A DNA stretch of 5,517 nt from Planctomycetota bacterium (GTDB lineage: Bacteria; Planctomycetota; Phycisphaerae; WQYP01), in NCBI GenBank assembly GCA_021816165.1, contig JAKAYZ010000211.1:1-5517 (forward strand), read 5' to 3'. The position numbers were made by a program, and so were the translations under genes. This document shows positions 1-5,517 of this stretch, piece by piece. The stretch's first letter is position 1. Every line of letters begins with the position of its first letter. Under the pieces are notes generated by a model, which saw only the letters and a list, made by a program, of their open reading frames with translations, searched no databases and had not been told where the DNA came from.

Positions 1-1961
1 ACCGCAGAAGAGGGACTTGAAATGGCTTGACTCAAGCTAATCGAAACATGTGTCGAATCAATTCGTACAGCCGCCATAGCCGGTATAATTACCCCAGGAG
101 AAGCGACCGACCCGCCATCCATCACGGCAAACCCCGCTCCGTTTGCCGCCTGAAGCGGAACAATCAAATCGTTCCCGGCATCATGGTCGACCGTGATAAT
201 CAATTCTGTATCAGAATAACGATAAACATGTGAAATCTGTGGACCGCCCTTCATTGGTAACCCCGAAGCAGGTAAAGCATTTGCAGGAATCGCGTCGCTT
301 AACCCGGTTCTTATTGCAAGCTGTCCTGCCGCGTGAGCACCGATCCTGCCATATCGCAACAGATCAGGTTCATCACGGTGTTCCGGATCGCCCCCGCTGA
401 ATAATCCCGTTACCGCGTCATATGAAGAATTTAATGGGTTTGAATCGGCGGTCTGAGTCACAAACATGGAGATGTTATTCGCCGGATCAGCCATCAGGTC
501 AGCGATCGACTCGCGAACCATCTGCACACCATCATTCGTTTCATATGGAATTGCATTCCATGCCAATAGCGGTAGTTGTGCCGGCGTCCGGCTTAACAGC
601 TCCCGGGTTAATGCAAGCAAGCGCAACACCGTTCCTTTGTATAAATCCTTGCTGGAATAGGGCATGGTGCTATCCTGCTCTGACCAAGGCCACACTAGAA
701 ATGCAATATCCCCTTCATCGATAGTCGATGCGATCGCAGCACTTCCCGTCAGATAATCCGTCAATGCCATAAAATCTGGACCACCACTCCATCCTGAAGG
801 ATCAGATCCGTCTCCTGGATTGGTAAGGAAGGTTCCGCTTCCAACGCCGGGGGGGAACAGCGGCGGCGATGAATTGGAAATCGGGTGGCCGGAGATAACA
901 GAATAACGATTTGGCGCTACATAGCTTCCTGAAATCGCCGCTGTAAATCCGTACGCCGCGGCACCAGTGTACCATGCCGCACCTTGCGCCATTGCAAGCG
1001 GCCCCCCAGCATTGATGAACCACGCCGCATTGGATTGACCCATGACAAGCAGATTGACGCCGCGCCGCGGCCCCAACATCCACCGGCCTTGTGCCGCGAT
1101 AAGCTGCGCGATATCAGCGCCGCTCAGCGCCCTTTCCCAGCTCGCCGCCTCATGAAACCAGCACTGTGCGGAACCCTGGACGGTGCCGTCATGCAAGAAT
1201 AAAGTCTCTGCCATTGCGCTTGCCGGCAGCGGATTACTCACCGCGCTCGCAACTTGCACACCATCAAGCCAAACATCTACGCCACTACCGGGTGTATTAG
1301 GTAAAATTACCGCATGGCTATGTCGGCGCGTCAAAGCCAAAGTCAGAACCGCTTGACTCACAGTCCCAGGAAACAGCACAGGATTGCTGCCCTCGGAACT
1401 GTCAGCTCGTAAAATTGTAGCGCCGACCCCACTCATCGTATGGATCAGGGGAATCGGTTGTGCATTCACATAATATGTGCCCTGCCGCCAGTTCGGACGG
1501 GTCCAGACAATATAGCGTGTCCACGCCTCGGCGGAACCAAACTCCAATCCAGGATGAGACAAACCCCAATCCGGGTCGAGACTTGGTCCATAATCTACAA
1601 TCGTTGCATCCGGCGCGCCCACCGCGCCCAGATACCCGTTCACGCGCGGCGTCGCCCTGGTCGCTACCGGTGCGGTATCTGTTGCGATATGATAGGGAAT
1701 AAGCGCGCTGCTCTGTCCAGACTTATCCGTTACACTGCCGACAACGCTGTTGGTAGAGGCTACCGGCGCGCCGGTTGCATCCTGTAATCCGCTGATCAGT
1801 CCTGCATCCCACCAGCCGGATAGCCCGGAGATATCGGAGGGATAAGGTCCAGTAAAAAGACCCGGGGGCGATGTACTCCCCACTGGTAGCACCGAGGTCA
1901 GAATGCGTTTTCCTGACCCAGACGCTAATGGCGATCCGGTCGCATTAAACAATATTCCCAT
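1..1961 (-). CDS. LamG-like plus SGNH/sialate O-acetylesterase-like phage tail protein (C-terminus cut by window edge)
   Basis: One open frame of 653 codons runs from the ATG at 1961 off the left edge without a stop. The start is well fixed: a TGA lies in frame four codons upstream (1971-1973), and a GGTGA ribosome site sits 9 bases before the ATG. Residues about 43-85 contain 'GLSGWWDAG' and 'VTDKSGQ', which resemble the lead-in to LamG/concanavalin-like domains. Residues 105-290 look like a LamG fold, with 'VDVWLDGVQVAS' and a closing 'WFHEAASWERALSGADIAQL'. Residues 300-552 carry the SGNH/sialate O-acetylesterase signature: GQSN (nucleophile candidate Ser310), W424-x3-E428-x-D430, and D525-P-E-H528 as the acid/base pair. 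Residues 570-653 look like a beta-rich C-terminal domain. No signal peptide or membrane segment is seen, which fits a virion protein. The inferred role is to bind a surface glycan and remove ester (acetyl) groups; the substrate is unknown. It follows the fibre gene after 4 bases. Confidence 0.85.
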   Translation of the reverse strand, partial: MGILFNATGSPLASGSGKRILTSVLPVGSTSPPGLFTGPYPSDISGLSGWWDAGLISGLQDATGAPVASTNSVVGSVTDKSGQSSALIPYHIATDTAPVATRATPRVNGYLGAVGAPDATIVDYGPSLDPDWGLSHPGLEFGSAEAWTRYIVWTRPNWRQGTYYVNAQPIPLIHTMSGVGATILRADSSEGSNPVLFPGTVSQAVLTLALTRRHSHAVILPNTPGSGVDVWLDGVQVASAVSNPLPASAMAETLFLHDGTVQGSAQCWFHEAASWERALSGADIAQLIAAQGRWMLGPRRGVNLLVMGQSNAAWFINAGGPLAMAQGAAWYTGAAAYGFTAAISGSYVAPNRYSVISGHPISNSSPPLFPPGVGSGTFLTNPGDGSDPSGWSGGPDFMALTDYLTGSAAIASTIDEGDIAFLVWPWSEQDSTMPYSSKDLYKGTVLRLLALTRELLSRTPAQLPLLAWNAIPYETNDGVQMVRESIADLMADPANNISMFVTQTADSNPLNSSYDAVTGLFSGGDPEHRDEPDLLRYGRIGAHAAGQLAIRTGLSDAIPANALPASGLPMKGGPQISHVYRYSDTELIITVDHDAGNDLIVPLQAANGAGFAVMDGGSVASPGVIIPAMAAVRIDSTHVSISLSQAISSPSSA
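306..1064 (-). other. SGNH/SASA-type esterase domain within the left gene
   Basis: This covers residues 300-552 of the left gene. The domain opens with a hydrophobic strand and the nucleophile block 'VNLLVMGQSNAAWF' (Ser310). It continues with 'FLVWPWSEQDS', whose W-x3-E-x-D spacing matches the W-H-Q-G-E-S-D block typical of sialate O-acetylesterase-like (SASA) proteins. It ends with 'GGDPEHRDEPDLLRYGRIG', giving the D-x2-H pair followed by a helix. The order of motifs and a length of about 250 residues fit the family. The Gly usual in the middle block is Ser427 here. An Asn in 'LAWNAIPYE' (N469) is a possible oxyanion-hole residue but is less certain. Activity and substrate are inferred, not shown. 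Confidence 0.75.
1092..1835 (-). other. LamG/concanavalin A-like domain region within the left gene
   Basis: This covers residues about 43-290 of the left gene. It begins with 'GLSGWWDAG' and 'DKSGQSS', resembling the 'LWLDAS...DKSGNG' lead-in common before LamG domains. It then shows alternating beta strands ('AWTRYIVWTRP', 'VDVWLDGVQVAS', 'ETLFLHDGT') and ends with the LamG-like 'W..A..W.RALS..DI..L' helix. Such jelly-roll domains commonly bind carbohydrate, so it could position the adjoining esterase on a glycan. Assignment is by recalled motif resemblance only. Confidence 0.6.
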
Positions 1962-1965
1962 CGTA

Positions 1966-4122
1966 TCAAGTCACCGAGATCGTGAAGTTGCTCACTGCCG
2001 TGTCAGATCCATCAGTGGTCTGAACCCAAACGTAATAGTTCCCGGCTGTCGCGGGCGTCGTGAAGTACACGGCCCACAAGGCATTAGCGTCGATGATCGA
2101 AGCGGCCTGCCACCCGCTTGAGGGCACGATCGTGTTGGACGTAGAAAGCACAGCCTGTGTTGCCACCGCCTGCGCCGGCGAAACCGACCCATTCATACCA
2201 ATAGTACCAGAGCCATGAGCATAACTTCCACCGGGATTATTAAACCCGTACGTCACAGCCGCGCCGGCGCTCACGGAAATGGCAGACGAGACGGCCGTCA
2301 ACCCCGCCGCGGGGTCTTCTGCCCATACATAATATGTCCCTGCGGCTGCCGGCGTCAGAGATCCTAAAAGACTGCCGCTACTATTTGTGGCCTCTATCCA
2401 TCCGCCTGTTGGTGCGGCAGCGTTGCTGGTCGAAAGCTGTATATTCACCGCGTCAGCAGCGGGCACCACACTCCCCGTCACCGCCAAAGCCATGCCTACC
2501 GAACCCGTTGCCTGGGCGGCTACCGTCAAGCTCGCCTGCACCACCGCTATCGCGGCGGACACCACGCTAACCGACGGCATCTCTGTCTGCTGCGCCCACA
2601 CATAAACAGCCCCCACAGCGGGCGGTATCAAAATGCCCGACCATGTGCCGTTATTTTCTGTCGTCGCAATCCAATTTGCTGGCGCAACCGTTGCGCTGGT
2701 TGAAAGTCCAATCTGCACCGCGGCACCAACGGGCACAACCGTTCCAGAGATTGCGAGTGGCTCGTTCAATGTGGCCGCCGCGGGCACAGTATTGAGCGTT
2801 ATAGAAGGCGCCTGAACCTTAAAGCTATTCGAAACACCAACGACCGCCAGATTTCCGTGATCGCGGACACGAATGCTGTACATACCCGCGGGCAGGCCTG
2901 GCGCAGTAAAGCTATACGCATTAGCCGAAATGACCGGGCTTGCCGCAGCTATCCAAGTCGTTCCGCCGTCGGAGGAATAATCCAGAGCTGCGGGCGCGTC
3001 GTTGAATATCCCGCCACCAACAACAAACGAAGCACCCGCCACCGGCGCGGCAATCGTCCCGACGGTAATCGTCGGCACATTCGGAATAACTCCGTTCCAC
3101 CATACGAAGGAACCACCAGAATAGCTGATTCCCACCAGCGTGGTCATCGCGCCAGGCGTCAATATGGTCCCGCCGGAGCCAGAGCTGATACCCGTCCCCA
3201 TCGTCACCGCTCCAGCAGACAGGTTAACCAATGTACAAACGAATCCAGGACCGGTATTCTCAAAATTCGCAGTCAAGACCAGAGCAGCACTAGCAACGAG
3301 CACACGATTGTTGTGCGTGGTGGAATCGAGCACCGTGTTCGCCGTCAGCTCTACAACACCTTGCTGAACACTGGGCAATTTGCCCTGAACATAATTCCAT
3401 ACAGATCCGAATGTCTGCACGCTTAAGGCATTTCCGCCCTGCGCCACCAGCAGTTCATCGCTGTCTGCAGCAGGTGCCGCCGCGGGCAATTCATCAATGG
3501 TCTGGCCTGCCAGCATTTGTCCAAATGGTATCCATGCCAGCGCTCCGTTCTGCCAAAGCGGCACATAGTCCGTGGCACCCACGATGCTGGTGGATGTGTC
3601 GACCGCTGGCCCCAACAGCCCGGCACCTGCCGGGCCAACGGGTCCGGCAGAGCCAACCACGCCTTGTGGTCCCGCCGGGCCTTGAGGGCCAGCGGGGCCC
3701 GCAACAGCCGACACCGTCACCGCTATGACGCCGTTCGCGTCGATTGATACGCCGGAACCCGCGCTGAACAGACCGCGCAGCGCCGTTACCGGCAACAACC
3801 CCGGACCCCCAGCGGCATTGATGACCACGTCGTCAGAAAGGCTCAAAACGGCCTGCACTTGAAAACCCGCATGGTCGCCGCCCGTCGCAGCCAACTCGCC
3901 CGACGACACCGCCAAACCCGCGCCCAGAGCCACGGCCTCGGGTCCCCCGGCCCCCAGGCTCACGCGCCCCAGTACCACGCCCGATGGTATGTCGATAACG
4001 GATTGCAGATTGGCGGTGATCTGCGAAACCGTCGCCGAATAAACAAGTCCCGCCTGAGAAATCGGCAGCAAATCCCCTGCCCCCACGGAAGATGCCGCGG
4101 GCAGCTGTGCAATCGTTGTCAT
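1966..4122 (-). CDS. Collagen-like, Ig-repeat phage tail-fibre-type protein
   Basis: This is a complete gene of 718 residues. The ATG at 4122 is the only plausible start: an in-frame TAG lies at 4132-4134, and an AGGG ribosome site sits 7 bases upstream. The N-terminal block 'AQLPAASSVGAGDLLPISQ' (residues 5-23) is of a kind I associate with phage fibre N-termini. Residues 110-140 form a beta-rich segment with 'GSGVSIDANGVIAVTV'. Residues 142-168 are nine collagen-like GXY triplets. Residues 178-250 contain two further copies of the N-terminal D-x5-Q-x-G pattern. Residues 257-345 form another beta-rich region, and 351-717 hold four tandem Ig-like units ending at the C-terminus. No signal peptide, membrane segment or catalytic motif is seen. 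The likely role is a trimeric adhesive fibre or accessory fibre of a phage tail. A secreted or surface adhesin is the alternative, but the absence of a signal peptide and the flanking spike and esterase genes argue against it. Confidence 0.85.
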   Translation of the reverse strand: MTTIAQLPAASSVGAGDLLPISQAGLVYSATVSQITANLQSVIDIPSGVVLGRVSLGAGGPEAVALGAGLAVSSGELAATGGDHAGFQVQAVLSLSDDVVINAAGGPGLLPVTALRGLFSAGSGVSIDANGVIAVTVSAVAGPAGPQGPAGPQGVVGSAGPVGPAGAGLLGPAVDTSTSIVGATDYVPLWQNGALAWIPFGQMLAGQTIDELPAAAPAADSDELLVAQGGNALSVQTFGSVWNYVQGKLPSVQQGVVELTANTVLDSTTHNNRVLVASAALVLTANFENTGPGFVCTLVNLSAGAVTMGTGISSGSGGTILTPGAMTTLVGISYSGGSFVWWNGVIPNVPTITVGTIAAPVAGASFVVGGGIFNDAPAALDYSSDGGTTWIAAASPVISANAYSFTAPGLPAGMYSIRVRDHGNLAVVGVSNSFKVQAPSITLNTVPAAATLNEPLAISGTVVPVGAAVQIGLSTSATVAPANWIATTENNGTWSGILIPPAVGAVYVWAQQTEMPSVSVVSAAIAVVQASLTVAAQATGSVGMALAVTGSVVPAADAVNIQLSTSNAAAPTGGWIEATNSSGSLLGSLTPAAAGTYYVWAEDPAAGLTAVSSAISVSAGAAVTYGFNNPGGSYAHGSGTIGMNGSVSPAQAVATQAVLSTSNTIVPSSGWQAASIIDANALWAVYFTTPATAGNYYVWVQTTDGSDTAVSNFTISVT
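1971..1975 (-). promoter_or_regulatory. Ribosome binding site of the LamG-esterase gene, inside the end of the fibre gene
   Basis: A GGTGA lies 9 bases before the ATG at 1961 and overlaps the last codons of the fibre gene, whose TGA is at 1966-1968. With only 4 bases between stop and start, translation of the two genes is probably coupled. Confidence 0.5.
1972..3072 (-). repeat. Four tandem Ig-like beta-sandwich units in the fibre gene
   Basis: Residues 351-437, 438-528, 529-617 and 618-717 are four successive units of about 87-100 residues. Units 2-4 share a clear pattern: a strand, then 'LSTS', then a Pro and a Trp about 6-10 residues on, then a strand, a Pro-rich turn, and 'G.YYVW' or 'GAVYVW' followed by 'VS..I.V'. 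Unit 1 is a more distant version with 'DYSSDGGTTW' and 'AGMYSIRVRD'. The nucleotide sequences have diverged more than the protein pattern, pointing to old duplications rather than a recent expansion. The units probably form a string of beta-sandwiches that lengthens the fibre or binds glycans. Confidence 0.8.
3619..3699 (-). repeat. Collagen-like GXY repeat in the fibre gene
   Basis: Residues 142-168 of the fibre protein are nine unbroken Gly-X-Y triplets: GPA, GPQ, GPA, GPQ, GVV, GSA, GPV, GPA, GAG. Short GXY runs in phage fibres form rigid trimeric stalks, which suggests that the protein trimerises and that this segment separates an N-terminal attachment part from the distal part. Four of the triplets have Pro at X followed by Ala or Gln. 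Confidence 0.9.
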
Positions 4123-4130
4123 CCAATGAC

Positions 4131-4134
4131 CCTA
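4131..4134 (-). promoter_or_regulatory. Ribosome binding site of the fibre gene
   Basis: An AGGG lies 7 bases before the ATG at 4122, in the 39-base gap after the spike gene stop. It supports that start together with the overlapping in-frame TAG. The gap shows no convincing terminator hairpin or promoter, so co-transcription with the spike gene is likely. Confidence 0.6.
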
Positions 4135-4161
4135 TATTTGTATAATCGGAAGGCGAAGCAA

Positions 4162-5517
4162 TTAAGCCACTGCAACCCAATTGGCCGACCCGATTCCCGA
4201 CTGCTTGACCCAGAACGATGAACCTACACCACCGTTCAGGTTCCGGAAGGTAGACCCTGCTGGGGCAGAAACCGTATCCAACGGCGAACCACGACCAATC
4301 AGCTCCAATGCGCCGGTGGACTCAGTATCTGAAATCAGTCGCAACCCTCCGCTACCTGCCGGGTGTATGGAGATATCGCCGGCCTGCGTCTTCAAAGTCA
4401 CGCTGCCATCTCCGTTCGGAGACACATAGTCGCTCTGTGAAAACCGCGCCGCTCGCCAACCATTGCTGCCCGCGCCAATCCAGTCGATACTTGCACCGGC
4501 GGGCACCGTAATCGGCGCGCCGGTCCAGTTGGACTGAGCAGGGGATGAGCCCGCGGCAGCAAAGGTCACAGGCGCCAGGCAATCGATCGTCAATTCCCTG
4601 CCCTGCCAGCTCGGCAGCCCCACTTGTGCAGTCGCGGTTGCGCCCGCGCCATCGCCAGAAATCGTTACCGTTGTTCCCGCGCCATAACCGCTGCCAAAGC
4701 CGGACATCTGGATACCGATAATCTTGCCGCCATAAATCCAGGCCGACGCCGCCGCACCCGAACCAGAACCGTTTATCGTCACCGTCGCCGTGGTGTAGGC
4801 CGAGCCCCCATTGGTTACTTTGATAAACGTCACACTCCCGGCCGTTTGCATGGCTTGGGCGGTCACGATGCTTTCTACCGGTGCGCTGGCTTGAGAAATA
4901 CTGACCGCGTCGGCAATGTCCGGAACCGTAAGCGTGTAAACGCCATTCACCAACGCCGGGTTCACGGCCCATCGCGTTGTATAATTTAGAATATTGCGTC
5001 GCAGGATAATCGAATCGGTGTACGCCGATAATGCCGTTGTCAGGTTCGCTCCAGAATTTGCAACGAGGATATTGCCCTCCACTCGGATACTCTGAACCCC
5101 GTCGCGAATAAGAATGCCGACAACATTACCATTGTAGTTAATCCAGTTTCCAACGAGCGAAAGTCCAACGCATGCAAGCCCAAAATTGTCACCATTCCCA
5201 TTGGATTCAACATTCTGAACCGTGATGCCCGCCCCGAGCGAGTCCTGAATAAAATTCGACCGCGCCGTACAGTATTGCCCACCACCGATATTCAATCCGA
5301 TTTGAGCACCATCTATATAATTGTTCTCGACTTCGGTATATATTGCTCCACCGCAATCGATCCCGAATGCCGTTGCGCCCGTGATCATGTTTCCGGTTAC
5401 TTTACAATATCCGGTATCGCAAAGAATGCCCGCCCCAAAGGTCACCTTTGTACTGTTATTAGTACAAAGGTTTGAGGAAACAAGAATATTTCGACCAGAA
5501 ATATAAATTCCATAAAT
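4162..5517 (-). CDS. Right-handed beta-helix tailspike-like protein (N-terminus cut by window edge)
   Basis: The frame is open from the right edge to a TAA at 4162-4164, giving 451 visible residues. A GTG at 5445 is not the real start, because the frame continues upstream with the same beta-helix sequence. Visible residues 1-180 show seven N-x-I/L type rung positions: GRNIL, TGNMI, ENNYI, RSNFI, VGNWI, EGNIL and RRNIL. They are mostly 22-26 residues apart, as expected of a parallel beta-helix with an Asn ladder. Residues 231-300 are two Gly/Ser-rich units of the 'NGGSAYTTATVTI' and 'GSGYGAGTTVTISG' kind, often seen in phage tail proteins. The C-terminus, with 'AGSTFRNLNGGVGSSFWVKQ' and 'NWVAVA', resembles a block I recall from the ends of phage spike proteins. 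Beta-helix spikes bind, and often cleave, host polysaccharide; no catalytic residues can be assigned here. No intramolecular chaperone domain is visible. A pectate-lyase-like enzyme outside phage is possible but less likely. Confidence 0.82.
   Translation of the reverse strand: MYGIYISGRNILVSSNLCTNNSTKVTFGAGILCDTGYCKVTGNMITGATAFGIDCGGAIYTEVENNYIDGAQIGLNIGGGQYCTARSNFIQDSLGAGITVQNVESNGNGDNFGLACVGLSLVGNWINYNGNVVGILIRDGVQSIRVEGNILVANSGANLTTALSAYTDSIILRRNILNYTTRWAVNPALVNGVYTLTVPDIADAVSISQASAPVESIVTAQAMQTAGSVTFIKVTNGGSAYTTATVTINGSGSGAAASAWIYGGKIIGIQMSGFGSGYGAGTTVTISGDGAGATATAQVGLPSWQGRELTIDCLAPVTFAAAGSSPAQSNWTGAPITVPAGASIDWIGAGSNGWRAARFSQSDYVSPNGDGSVTLKTQAGDISIHPAGSGGLRLISDTESTGALELIGRGSPLDTVSAPAGSTFRNLNGGVGSSFWVKQSGIGSANWVAVA
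4171..4290 (-). other. Conserved-looking C-terminal spike block
   Basis: The last 40 or so residues of the spike contain 'GRGSPLDTVSAPAGSTFRNL', then a Gly-rich turn and 'FWVKQSGIGSANWV'. This strongly resembles a block I recall from many phage tail proteins: a Gly-Ser-Pro, then Ala-Pro-x-Gly-Ser, then N-x-(D/N)-G-G, an aromatic-V-K and G-W-V-A. It is the best single sequence pointer to a phage origin for this gene. The recall was not checked by search. Confidence 0.6.
4618..4827 (-). repeat. Two tandem Gly-Ser-rich beta units in the spike gene
   Basis: Visible residues 231-266 and 267-300 of the spike protein are two copies of a roughly 35-residue unit. The first reads 'VTNGGSAYTTATVTINGSGS' and then an Ala-rich segment; the second reads 'GFGSGYGAGTTVTISGDGAG' and then 'ATATAQVG'. 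Each has Gly-Ser-x-Tyr, then T-V-T-I, then a Gly-rich turn and an Ala/Thr strand. The type is common in phage tail proteins and here separates the beta-helix from the C-terminal part. Confidence 0.75.
5444..5471. repeat. Perfect inverted repeat, 11-base arms, 6-base loop, inside the spike coding region
   Basis: ACCTTTGTACT at 5444-5454 is exactly complementary to AGTACAAAGGT at 5461-5471, with a 6-base spacer. It lies inside the open frame of the beta-helix gene, in an AT-rich part. It is not followed by a run of T on either strand, so it does not look like an intrinsic terminator. Its function is unknown and it may be chance. Confidence 0.7.

Noticed and set aside
802..1083. Minus-strand 93-codon open frame with a GTG start
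   Set aside because: It lies in a different frame inside the LamG-esterase gene, whose frame carries the GQSN motif and remains open across the whole region.
1762..1775. 14-base palindrome ACCGGCGCGCCGGT, with two other GGCGCGCC sites at 1612-1619 and 4514-4521
   Set aside because: All three fall in codons for Gly-Ala-Pro within the genes and are explained by GC-rich codon choice. There is no sign of a binding-site array.
2857..3426. Longest plus-strand open frame (189 codons), opposite the fibre gene
   Set aside because: Its translation is Arg/His-rich with no recognisable motif, while the opposite strand encodes a coherent repeat protein. It is an antisense shadow of GC-rich coding DNA.
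4141..4146. TATAAT on the plus strand, a possible -10 box
   Set aside because: No matching -35 element is evident and no plus-strand gene follows. It faces against all three genes.
4123..4161. Possible terminator or promoter in the spike-fibre gap
   Set aside because: The 39 bases contain no stem followed by a T run and no paired promoter boxes. Only a ribosome site is supported.
4352..4972. Minus-strand open frame of 206 codons overlapping the spike gene
   Set aside because: It is an out-of-frame reading of the Gly/Ser-rich part of the spike, giving Arg/Trp/Gly-rich protein without structure. The spike frame continues to a motif-bearing C-terminus.
5443..5445. GTG as the start of the spike gene
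   Set aside because: The same frame continues upstream to the window edge with beta-helix-like sequence including GRNIL, so the true start lies outside the window.

Overview
The window holds three closely packed genes on the minus strand and almost no non-coding DNA. Read in the direction of transcription (right to left) they are: (1) a right-handed beta-helix, tailspike-like protein, cut at its N-terminus by the right edge; (2) a complete 718-residue fibre-like protein with a collagen-like stretch and four tandem Ig-like beta-sandwich units; (3) a LamG/concanavalin-like protein fused to an SGNH/sialate O-acetylesterase-type hydrolase domain, cut at its C-terminus by the left edge. The gaps between genes are 39 and 4 bases, so the three look like one transcription unit. 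No promoter, terminator, tRNA, rRNA, CRISPR array or mobile-element end was seen, and no plus-strand gene is convincing.

The content is that of the host-recognition end of a tailed phage or prophage tail module. All visible proteins are rich in Gly, Ala, Ser, Thr and beta-strand-forming residues. The visible N-termini carry no signal peptide and no membrane segment is seen. The motifs are ones I associate with phage spikes and fibres: an N-x-I rung ladder, Gly-Ser-Gly-Tyr repeats, a C-terminal 'AGSTFRNLNGGVGSSFWVKQ' block, GXY triplets, and an N-terminal 'AQLPAA..GDLLPISQAG' block. The host cannot be fixed from sequence alone. The moderately GC-rich composition and the style of these proteins resemble phages and prophages of Alphaproteobacteria, perhaps Acetobacteraceae; this is recalled resemblance, not a search result.

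Inferred working picture: the beta-helix spike binds and possibly cleaves a surface polysaccharide. The collagen/Ig fibre extends from the tail and presents variable beta-sandwich tips. The LamG-esterase binds glycan and removes O-acetyl or similar ester groups. The most informative item is this third gene. It has no stop codon inside the window, so it fills the left 1.96 kb as one open frame, and it retains a full set of candidate esterase motifs: GQSN, W-x3-E-x-D and D-x2-H.
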